Below are positions 24,567-31,148 of a stretch of DNA of 49,328 nt, piece after piece. The position numbers and the translations under genes were made by a program. Numbering within the stretch: position 1 is the stretch's first letter; each line of letters starts with the position of its first letter. The notes beneath the pieces were generated by a model, which searched no databases, was not told the DNA's origin, and saw nothing but the letters and a program-made list of their open reading frames with translations. This DNA is from JAVBRD01 sp031548365 (lineage in GTDB: Bacteria > Bacillota > Clostridia > Christensenellales > UBA1750). The stretch is from contig JAVBRD010000011.1 in assembly GCA_031548365.1 (NCBI GenBank), positions 1 to 49,328 on the forward strand, given 5' to 3'.

Positions 24567-26038
24567 GCGTCATTCTCTCAATTGACCAAAGCACCTCCGC
24601 CACGAAGGGGATGATCTGGAGCCTCGGCGGCACGCTTTTGGCGCGCGCCGACATGCCCAGAAAACAGAGAATCAACGAAAAAGGCTGGATTGAGGACGAT
24701 CCAAACGCCATTTATTCCGACACATTGGAGGCCGTCAGGCGGGCCATTGAAAAAGCCGGTGTCCGCCCCGAACACGTAACCGCGCTGGGGATATCCAACC
24801 AGCGGGAAACCGCCGTGTGCTGGGACAGGAAGACTGGGCAGCCGCTTCATCACGCCATATCGTGGCAATGCGCGCGCGCCCGGGACATGACCGACGAAAT
24901 GGAGCGCCAGGGCCTTGCGCCCAAAATCCTCGCGGTCACCGGTTTGCCTCTTTCCCCCTACTTCAGCGCCGCCAAGTTTGGCTGGATGATGAGGAACGTG
25001 CCCGACGTCGCCAAGGCCAAAGAAAACGGATCGCTTTGCTGCGGCACGGTGGACAGCTGGCTCGTTTTCAAGCTCACGGGCCGGTTCAAGACCGACTACT
25101 CCAACGCCAGTCGCACGCAGCTGCTGAACATGGACACCCTTGAGTGGGATGCGGAAACCGCGCATGCGTTTGGGCTTGACGTGAGGTGCCTGCCGGAAAT
25201 CTGCCACAGCGACAGCCTGTTTGGCTATACCGACCTGGCCGGACTCCTGCCCAGGCCCATCGCGCTTCACGGCGTATTGGGAGACAGTCACGCGGCGCTG
25301 TTCGGCAACCGCTGTTTTGAGCCATACGCCGCCAAAGTCACCTACGGCACGGGCTCATCGGTCATGATGAACGCGGGCGCGGCCCGGCCCCGCGCGGGGG
25401 AGGGCATCGCGACCAGCCTTGCCTGGGGGATCGGCGGGCAAGTCCAGTACGTGCTGGAAGGCAACATCAATTACGCGGGCGCGGTCACGAAGTGGCTGGC
25501 GGAGGACATCGGGCTGATCGCGTGTTCCGGCGACGCGGGCGCGCTCGCCCAAACGGTCGCGGATACCGGCGGCGTTTACCTGGTTCCCGCGTTTACCGGG
25601 CTGGGCGCGCCCTACTTCAACAGCGACGCGCGCGCCGCGTTTCTGGGCATGAACCGCGGCACCAACAGGGCGCATCTGGTGCGCGCCGCCGAGGAGTGCA
25701 TCGCTTATCAGGTGCGCGATGTGGTGGAAGCCATGAACGCCTGCTGCGGCCACGCGATGCAATCACTGTGCGCGGACGGCGGTCCCACCCGCGACCCGTT
25801 TTTGATGCAGTTTCAGGCGGATGTACTCGGCATTCCGCTCATGATCAATGAAACCGAGGAGCTGTCCGGCATGGGAGCCGCGTGGTGCGCCGCCATCGGC
25901 GCGGGACTGGCTAGCCGCGATGCCGCCTTCGGCGGCGTAAGCCGCCGCGAGATCACGCCTCAAATGGACGAAGAACGGCGCGCCGCGTGCTGCAGCGGGT
26001 GGCGTGAGGCCGTGCGAACAATAAACGGGAGGGTTTAG
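24563..26038 (+). CDS. FGGY-family carbohydrate kinase (apulose kinase candidate)
   Basis: A 491-residue kinase. L-S-I-D-Q-S-T-S-A-T-K-G at the start is the phosphate-1 loop. G-I-S-N-Q-R-E-T-A-V-C-W-D near residue 78 and V-T-Y-G-T-G-S-S-V near 263 are glycerol/xylulose kinase motifs, and A-D-G-G-P-T-R-D-P-F near 400 is the adenosine motif. The catalytic Asp should be in G-V-L-G-D-S-H near 240. Sequence style is close to glycerol kinases, but the locus holds no glycerol genes. Known D-apulose kinases (AplK) are FGGY proteins encoded beside a split transketolase, which favours that role. Translation is coupled to the transketolase (ATGA overlap). Confidence 0.85.
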   Translation: MSVILSIDQSTSATKGMIWSLGGTLLARADMPRKQRINEKGWIEDDPNAIYSDTLEAVRRAIEKAGVRPEHVTALGISNQRETAVCWDRKTGQPLHHAISWQCARARDMTDEMERQGLAPKILAVTGLPLSPYFSAAKFGWMMRNVPDVAKAKENGSLCCGTVDSWLVFKLTGRFKTDYSNASRTQLLNMDTLEWDAETAHAFGLDVRCLPEICHSDSLFGYTDLAGLLPRPIALHGVLGDSHAALFGNRCFEPYAAKVTYGTGSSVMMNAGAARPRAGEGIATSLAWGIGGQVQYVLEGNINYAGAVTKWLAEDIGLIACSGDAGALAQTVADTGGVYLVPAFTGLGAPYFNSDARAAFLGMNRGTNRAHLVRAAEECIAYQVRDVVEAMNACCGHAMQSLCADGGPTRDPFLMQFQADVLGIPLMINETEELSGMGAAWCAAIGAGLASRDAAFGGVSRREITPQMDEERRAACCSGWREAVRTINGRV

Positions 26039-26039
26039 T

Positions 26040-27452
26040 TTGAGCAAGCAGACCTTTGGCGTCATTGTGACGACGCGCAGCTTTTTCCCTTCGCACTTGG
26101 TCAAGACCGCGCGGGAAAAGATCACCAGCCTCTTGGACAAGCTGGGATTTGGCTGCGTCATGGTCGGCGAGACGGAGACCGAGTACGGAGCCGTGCGCAC
26201 GTTTGACGAAGCGAAAACATGCGCGAATCTGTTCCGGAAGCGCGAAGGAGACATCTGCGGCATCATTGTCATCTTGCCCAACTTCGGCGAAGAGCTGGGC
26301 GTGGCTGAGGCGATCGACCGTGCCGGGCTCCATGTGCCCGTGCTTGTGCAGGCCTGCGACGACGAGTTGGACAAGCTGGATCTTGCTCACCGCCGCGACG
26401 CGTTTTGCGGCAAAATCTCGCTCTGCAACAACCTCTATCAGCGCGGCATCAAGTTCACCAACACGGCGCTGCACACGTGCGACATCGACAGCGCCGAGTT
26501 CGAGGCCGATGTGAAGCGCTTTGCCGCGATTTGTAGTGTGGTCTGCGGCCTGCGCGACAGCCGCATCGCGATGCTGGGCGCGCGCCCCGGGGCATTTAAC
26601 ACCGTGCGCTACTCGGAAAAAATCCTGCAAAAGCACCGTATCGGTGTACAAACGGTGGACATGAGCGAGGTGATTGCCGCGGCGCGGCAGTTTGCGGACA
26701 ACGCAGCGGTTGCGGCGAAAGAAGAGGAAATCCGCGCGTATGGCAACATTCCCAGCGCCATCGAGAGCGAGAAAATCACGCGCCAAGCCAAGCTGTGCTT
26801 GGCCATGGAAAAGTTTGTGGACGACCTTGACTGTCAGGCGAGCACTGTGCAGTGCTGGGACAGCGTCGAAAACAACTACGGATGCGCAACCTGCCTCGGC
26901 ATGAGCATGATGGGCGAAAAAGGCCGTCCCAGCGCGTGCGAAAGCGATGTGACAGGCGCGGTGAGTATGCTCGCGGCTCAGCTTGCGGCTGGCAGCCCGC
27001 CCGCGCTGATGGACTGGAACAACAACACCGGAGACGATCGCGATTGCTGCGTTTCGCTGCACTGCTCCAACTTCCCCAAGAGCTTTTTTCAGAACCCGGA
27101 CATGGAAATCGGCTGTTTGGATGTGCTGGGCACAACGCTGGGCAAAGACCGCACCTTCGGCGCTTGCAAGGCGCAGGTCGCTCCCGGTCCCATGACCTTC
27201 GTGCGCCTGACCACCGACGACGCATCCGGCGTGATGAAAGCGTATGTGGGCGAGGGCGAGTTTGGCGCGGAGCCGGTCCCCACCAAGGGCGGCGTGGCCC
27301 GTTGCCATGTAAAAAATCTTCAGTCGCTCATGGACTATGTGTGCAGAAACGGCTTCGAGCACCACGTGTGTTTTGTGCGCGGACACGTGGCAAGCGTGCT
27401 TGTCGATGCGCTGCGCACTTACATGGGCATCCACGTTTACCATCATCAGTAA
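26040..27452 (+). CDS. L-fucose/L-arabinose isomerase-family protein
   Basis: A 470-residue protein with the three-domain order of FucI/AraA-type isomerases. The first 170 residues are a Rossmann-like domain (G-I-I-V-I-L-P-N-F-G-E-E). R-I-A-M-L-G-A-R-P-G near 185 follows. C-E-S-D-V-T-G-A-V-S near 300 provides a metal-ligand acid, D-W-N-N-N-T a second, and V-R-G-H-V-A-S-V-L-V near 455 the late His. The start is TTG 26040, with GGGAGGG 6 bases upstream, one base after the kinase stop. In the operon it should make the ketose that the kinase phosphorylates; for apiose this would be D-apulose. Whether known apiose isomerases belong to this family I cannot confirm. Confidence 0.75.
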   Translation: MSKQTFGVIVTTRSFFPSHLVKTAREKITSLLDKLGFGCVMVGETETEYGAVRTFDEAKTCANLFRKREGDICGIIVILPNFGEELGVAEAIDRAGLHVPVLVQACDDELDKLDLAHRRDAFCGKISLCNNLYQRGIKFTNTALHTCDIDSAEFEADVKRFAAICSVVCGLRDSRIAMLGARPGAFNTVRYSEKILQKHRIGVQTVDMSEVIAAARQFADNAAVAAKEEEIRAYGNIPSAIESEKITRQAKLCLAMEKFVDDLDCQASTVQCWDSVENNYGCATCLGMSMMGEKGRPSACESDVTGAVSMLAAQLAAGSPPALMDWNNNTGDDRDCCVSLHCSNFPKSFFQNPDMEIGCLDVLGTTLGKDRTFGACKAQVAPGPMTFVRLTTDDASGVMKAYVGEGEFGAEPVPTKGGVARCHVKNLQSLMDYVCRNGFEHHVCFVRGHVASVLVDALRTYMGIHVYHHQ

Positions 27453-27511
27453 TTTTCGGAAGCCGCATGATCTGCCGGCCAGCCTGCAGGTGTACCGGGT
27501 CGACAATGCCG

Positions 27512-27703
27512 CTAATTCGGGTGCGCTGTGGGCGGGGGAAGGGGATCGCCTTTCAGAAAAGAATACGCCGACATATCGAAATGATCCGTAAGCTCAAGGC
27601 CGCCTTCGATCAGCATGCCTTTTACGGCGTTGGCTTTCTCTTTTTCAAGGCTTTCTGCAAGTCCGGAATCATTTTTTGCTAAATGATCATGGCAATCACA
27701 CAT
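27512..27703 (-). CDS. Small hypothetical protein, 63 residues
   Basis: ATG 27703 has GGAGG 8 bases upstream, which supports translation. The product begins MCDCHDHLAKND, has a short helix (S-L-E-K-E-K-A-N-A-V-K-G-M) and ends P-L-P-P-P-T-A-H-P-N. C-x-C-H-x-H at the start could bind a metal. No family recognised. It is convergent with the isomerase gene 60 bases away. Confidence 0.45.
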   Translation of the reverse strand: MCDCHDHLAKNDSGLAESLEKEKANAVKGMLIEGGLELTDHFDMSAYSFLKGDPLPPPTAHPN

Positions 27704-28249
27704 TGCGTTCACCTCCGTTTCATCTCGCTGTTTGATTTTCTGGTCCGTAAACAGCGGAATCATTCCGGCGGCCAAGCGCATGAGATTGTCCAGTTTTCCG
27801 CAGACCGCCATATGCTATCGTGTGCTTGTCAAACGCTGGCCGTTCCGGCGACATGCGACTGATGGTGTTTGGCGAATCCTGATAGCGCAGGCTCGACATT
27901 GAACGCATGAAGCACGCAAAAGCACCTGCTGCGCCGGTTGCACTGACGCAGCAGGTGTCTGCCAAGGTGAGTTGGCTGTATCGCGCCCGCTTACCAGCAC
28001 AAAAAACGGTTCTTGCCTGCTCAAACCTTGTATTCCTGCCCATACCCGCGAATAGCCATCGACTGTTGTGGCGCATCTCGAAGCGAAGCGCGCACGCGGG
28101 GTATTCGGGCATACCGCCCGGCACCGGCGCTTCCAACGCGGGCGAACCTTGCTTTGTCACTTTAAGATAAGAGCATAGCAGTCTCGTTTTTGCTCAAGGT
28201 GAATGGCGGTCCGCAGACATGTCCGCGTCAAACGCACGCTGCGAACGAC
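27704..28249. other. 546-base gap; one hairpin, no gene supported
   Basis: No frame here has a ribosome site and protein-like composition. One clear structure is an 11-bp hairpin, 27923-27933 with 27947-27957 (arm cacctgctgcg) around a 13-base loop. It may end a transcript or be part of an untranslated leader of the small gene on the minus strand. Confidence 0.35.
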
Positions 28250-28274
28250 AAAAAACCGTCCGGTGTTCGGACGG
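28250..28274 (-). terminator. Rho-independent terminator after rsgI
   Basis: Read on the minus strand, arms CCGTCCG and CGGACGG (28274-28268 and 28262-28256) enclose a 5-base loop and are followed by six T residues. It lies 55 bases past the stop of the RsgI-like gene. Confidence 0.8.
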
Positions 28275-28328
28275 CCCTGGGTGCGGACTAAGTTTAGTTC
28301 GGGCGGACGGGTTTTGCGCCTCAGCGGT

Positions 28329-29813
28329 CTACTCGGCGGCGGAAGGTTCGGCCAACTGCAGGGCGGCGGATTCGTCCGCGATGTCCGCGGGAGCAGGCGG
28401 GGAGGGATCGTCCGCTGCGGGAACCGCCGACTCATGGCCGTAAATCACGGTGACGCTGTGGCCCTCGCCTTTACCGGTGTTGCCGTTCCCGGAATTCCCG
28501 TTGTTGCCCGGGTTGCCGTTGTTGGATTTCCCGTTGCTGCCTGGGTTGCCGTTCCCGGATTTCCCGTTGCTGCCCGGGCTGCCGTTCCCCTGATTCCCGT
28601 TGGTTTCCCCGTTGCCAGTCTTGCCGTTGTTGGACTTGACGTTTCCGTGTTCAGCGCCCTCTTCGCCCGAATCGGCGGCGGCCGTTTTTGCGGGCATGGA
28701 CGGCGCGGCGTTCCCGCTGTCTGCGCCCTGCTTGCCGTTTTTGCCCGCGTCGGGCGTCGGGGCGCGCGTCGATGAGCTGGCGGTCTTTTCCGGCTTCGCC
28801 GTTTTCTCAGGCTTGGGCGTGGGCACAGGCGTGATCAGCTGCGTGCCTTTTTCCTGCTTGGACGTGGCGTCGGGCGTTGCCCGGTCGGTTTTTTCGGGCT
28901 TTGTTGTGGGCGTGGGAGTCGCGGGTTTGCCCGTTTTGTCGGGCTTATCCGTCTTATCGGGCTTATCCGTCTTATCTGGCTTATCCGTCTTATCCGGTTT
29001 TTCCGTCGGCGCGGGTGTCACGGGTTTGTCTGTTTTTTCAGGCTTGCCGGTGTTGTTGGGCTGATTGCCGTGCCCCGGAGACTCGGTTTTGTCCGCTTCC
29101 TCTTCGGCCGCCTTGGTCAGTTCGTGGATCGCCTTGGCGATATCCTTCACGGGCTGCTCGACCAAGGAACCGAACGGCACGTTCGGGTCGAGGGCGAACA
29201 GCTCCTCTGCGAGCTTGAGCTTGCCAGGGGAAACGCCGTACTGCTGCGCGCGCGCGCGTTCGTCAAGCCCGTCGTAGATCACGCAGACCGTCTCCGACAG
29301 GCCGCTGAAGGCGATTTGCTCATAAATGGAATCCGAAAGCCGTTCGCTATCCTTCTCGTTGCGGGCGACGACCGTCACGATGATTTCCGGCGCGACCTGC
29401 TCTTGTATGTAGCCTTTTTCCTGGGCGGCGTCGCGGAGCGCGGTGAACGCCTCCTCAAAACTGCCGCTGACGGACACGCCCGCGAGCAGGTCGACGCCGT
29501 CGGAATTGAGCCCGCGCACCGATTTCACCCGGTTGAGGTTGTTGAATGTCATCTCCACGCTGGGGTTGATGTCCACGCCGACATAGTAGGCGTCGACACC
29601 GAAATAATAGCCGCCCAACCCGGCCACGAAAACGCAGATCAGCGCTGCCGCTGTCTGAAGAAGCCGTGCGGGGGAGAATTTTATAACGGCGCGCGGAACG
29701 ACGACCCGTTCGCCGATGCCTTTGTCCGCGAGGCCGCTGACTTGCTCGAAATCGCCGTCCTCGGTCAGCACGATGGTTTTACCGCCTTCGTGGCTGAATA
29801 CAATGCCTTTCAA
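28329..29813 (-). CDS. rsgI: RsgI-type anti-sigma factor with P/T- and G/N-rich extracellular region
   Basis: A 494-residue membrane protein. The start is TTG 29813 with AAAGGAGG 7 bases upstream; it overlaps the sigI stop (TTGA). Residues 1-50 are the RsgI N-terminal domain (K-G-I-V-F-S...I-V-L-T-E-D-G-D-F) that holds SigI. One membrane segment (L-L-Q-T-A-A-A-L-I-C-V-F-V-A-G-L) is near residue 60. The extracytoplasmic RsgI domain follows with Y-Y-V-G-V-D-I-N-P-S-V-E. From about 230 the protein is low complexity: K-P-D-K-T-D repeats, then G-N-G/N-P-G-S-N-G-K repeats. No carbohydrate-binding module is visible at the C-terminus, unlike several clostridial RsgI proteins. It should control SigI in response to an external signal. 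Confidence 0.85.
   Translation of the reverse strand: MKGIVFSHEGGKTIVLTEDGDFEQVSGLADKGIGERVVVPRAVIKFSPARLLQTAAALICVFVAGLGGYYFGVDAYYVGVDINPSVEMTFNNLNRVKSVRGLNSDGVDLLAGVSVSGSFEEAFTALRDAAQEKGYIQEQVAPEIIVTVVARNEKDSERLSDSIYEQIAFSGLSETVCVIYDGLDERARAQQYGVSPGKLKLAEELFALDPNVPFGSLVEQPVKDIAKAIHELTKAAEEEADKTESPGHGNQPNNTGKPEKTDKPVTPAPTEKPDKTDKPDKTDKPDKTDKPDKTGKPATPTPTTKPEKTDRATPDATSKQEKGTQLITPVPTPKPEKTAKPEKTASSSTRAPTPDAGKNGKQGADSGNAAPSMPAKTAAADSGEEGAEHGNVKSNNGKTGNGETNGNQGNGSPGSNGKSGNGNPGSNGKSNNGNPGNNGNSGNGNTGKGEGHSVTVIYGHESAVPAADDPSPPAPADIADESAALQLAEPSAAE
28941..28994 (-). repeat. Three tandem 18-bp repeats within rsgI
   Basis: The unit gggcttatccgtcttatc occurs at 28941-28958, 28959-28976 and, with one change, 28977-28994. 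On the minus strand it encodes six residues of the K-P-D-K-T-D type. Near-identical DNA implies recent slippage expansion, so repeat number may vary between strains. Confidence 0.85.
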
Positions 29814-30565
29814 GAGCCGTCCTCCTTTCCGAGCCGCAAATATGCGCTGAGACAGGGGTAGTCGTTTGTGAGGATCATTAAGCATGCCATCAAATAACTT
29901 CGTGCGCGTTCTATCTTTTTTTCAGGTACTTTGGAAATCAAAGAAATTTTCTTGATCGGCAAGTAGCGTTTGATCAAAACGGTTTCCACTACCTCTGCGC
30001 TGGACGCCGCGGCCGTCAGCGCTCGGCGCAGCTCGCCGCGCAGCGCCGTGTGCTTGGGGGATTCGCGGATGAGCGTGTCAAAGGAGATGCCGATGTTCGC
30101 CAGCTCCGCCGTGAGCTGCTCGATTTCCATGCGAAGACGGCTTTGCTCCTGCTGCTCCTCGTAGCGCTCCAGCGACGCCGACATCAGCGCGTACGGGCCG
30201 CCGTCAGCCTCGTCGTCCGGGATCTCAAGCGGGATGACTGCGCCCTTTGCGCGATATTCCGCGCGCAGGTCGTCGATGAGTCGCTGACGTATGACGCGCG
30301 CGGCCAGCGGCAGGAAGTGGCCCTTCGCGCTGTCGTAGGAGCGAATCGCCTCGTAGAAGGCCAGCATGGCCACGCCGTTCATCTCGTCCCTGCGGAAAGG
30401 GGGCGCTGAGAAGGCGTAGCGCTGAACGCAGCTTTTGATGTAGGGCCCGAATTCCGAGATCAGCTTGTCGCTCTCCTCAAGGGATGTGGCGGCCATCGCC
30501 GCGCGCTCGTCCAAGGTGATGGAGGGGAACCGGGGCGCAACAGGCGATATGTCTGCTGTGTGCAA
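29810..30565 (-). CDS. sigI: RNA polymerase sigma factor SigI
   Basis: A 251-residue SigI-type sigma factor. The N-terminal half has the sigma-2 region (D-E-M-N-G-V-A-M-L-A-F-Y-E-A-I-R-S-Y-D then L-A-A-R-V-I-R-Q-R-L-I-D). The C-terminal SigI domain ends I-S-L-I-S-K-V-P-E-K-K-I-E-R-A-R-S-Y and L-T-N-D-Y-P-C-L-S-A-Y, as in Bacillus and Clostridium SigI. The start is TTG 30565 with GGAGGGG 5 bases upstream. The stop overlaps the rsgI start, giving the standard sigI-rsgI operon. In cellulolytic clostridia SigI factors switch on extracellular polysaccharide enzymes. Upstream on the minus strand only weak vegetative promoter elements were seen. Confidence 0.9.
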   Translation of the reverse strand: MHTADISPVAPRFPSITLDERAAMAATSLEESDKLISEFGPYIKSCVQRYAFSAPPFRRDEMNGVAMLAFYEAIRSYDSAKGHFLPLAARVIRQRLIDDLRAEYRAKGAVIPLEIPDDEADGGPYALMSASLERYEEQQEQSRLRMEIEQLTAELANIGISFDTLIRESPKHTALRGELRRALTAAASSAEVVETVLIKRYLPIKKISLISKVPEKKIERARSYLMACLMILTNDYPCLSAYLRLGKEDGS

Positions 30566-30742
30566 GTTTTCCCCTCCTGTACGTCATATTGGACGCCGTA
30601 TGCCAATGATACTAGGTAGGAAGAAGAATTACCATACTGTATGTAGTTTTTTTCATTTTTTTGTTAGCGCCCGGAAAATGAAGCGCTTTGCCGAAATATG
30701 AATGCGGCCGCGCCGGCGAAAAAATCCGCAACCCCCCAAAAA

Positions 30743-30772
30743 ACCCCCAAGTAAAAGTTCTCATGTAGCGAA
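30743..30772 (+). promoter_or_regulatory. Candidate SigI-type promoter
   Basis: ACCCCC (30743-30748) and CGAA (30769-30772) occur on the plus strand, divergent from sigI. SigI promoters are known for a C-rich -35 element (A-C-C-C-C-C) and a -10 element with C-G-A-A. The 20-base separation is longer than I would expect; a second C-tract at 30731-30737 is further still. If used, the transcript would lead into the secreted-protein gene at 31149 with a leader of about 370 bases. Confidence 0.4.
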
Positions 30773-31148
30773 TACATCAGTGTACAACGTGAAGCAGGGA
30801 TCCGGCGGGTGAGAGGAGGGTGCATAACCCGCGCACCGGGGAGCGATGCGGGACTCGCAGTCGCGCTTCAGACATGAGGCATTCCCCGCGGACGCGCAGA
30901 AAAAAAGGAGAACCCCGACTCCGAAACGCGCGCCGTCAGCGGATACGCGCCAAAGGCGTTTCCAAAGCGGCAAGCACGAAAATGGGGCTGAAAACGAGGA
31001 ACCACGACCTCAGAACAAACGAGGCTGAAAATCCGGAATCCCAACCGGAGAACAAAAGAGACCGTTTAACCACGTTGAGCGTTATCAACGAGGCATAACG
31101 GAGCGTCTTGCTCCTAAAACTTGAATTGTTTTTGGGAGGTTTTCAGTC
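30773..31148 (+). other. Long purine-rich leader region before the secreted-protein gene
   Basis: About 376 bases without a convincing gene. Two overlapping frames (from 30820 and 30846) would give very basic R/K-rich peptides, but neither has a properly spaced ribosome site. The region is rich in A and G and includes short inverted segments. No known riboswitch class was recognised. Just before 31149, GGGAGG begins the real ribosome site. Confidence 0.3.

Noticed and set aside
22802..26038. Sulfosugar transketolase pathway instead of apulose
   Set aside because: No sulfolactaldehyde dehydrogenase or sulfo-erythrose isomerase gene is adjacent, and an FGGY kinase is not part of that route. 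It is kept only as an alternative.
24563..26038. Glycerol kinase (glpK) label for the FGGY kinase
   Set aside because: Motifs are close, but no glycerol facilitator or glycerol-3-phosphate gene is present, and the coupled transketolase points to a ketose phosphate.
25953..27506. Long minus-strand frame opposite the isomerase gene
   Set aside because: The sense strand encodes a recognisable isomerase-family protein coupled to the kinase. The antisense frame has no ribosome site or domain.
28470..28994. Repeat arrays considered as CRISPR
   Set aside because: Repeats are short, contiguous, lack unique spacers and encode the low-complexity part of RsgI in frame.
30820..31098. Basic 92-codon frame in the leader of the secreted-protein gene
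   Set aside because: It begins at a GTG overlapping its own supposed ribosome site and has an R/K-rich composition unlike a folded protein; a competing frame overlaps it.
30773..31148. Known riboswitch in the leader
   Set aside because: No conserved core of the common classes could be recognised by eye.
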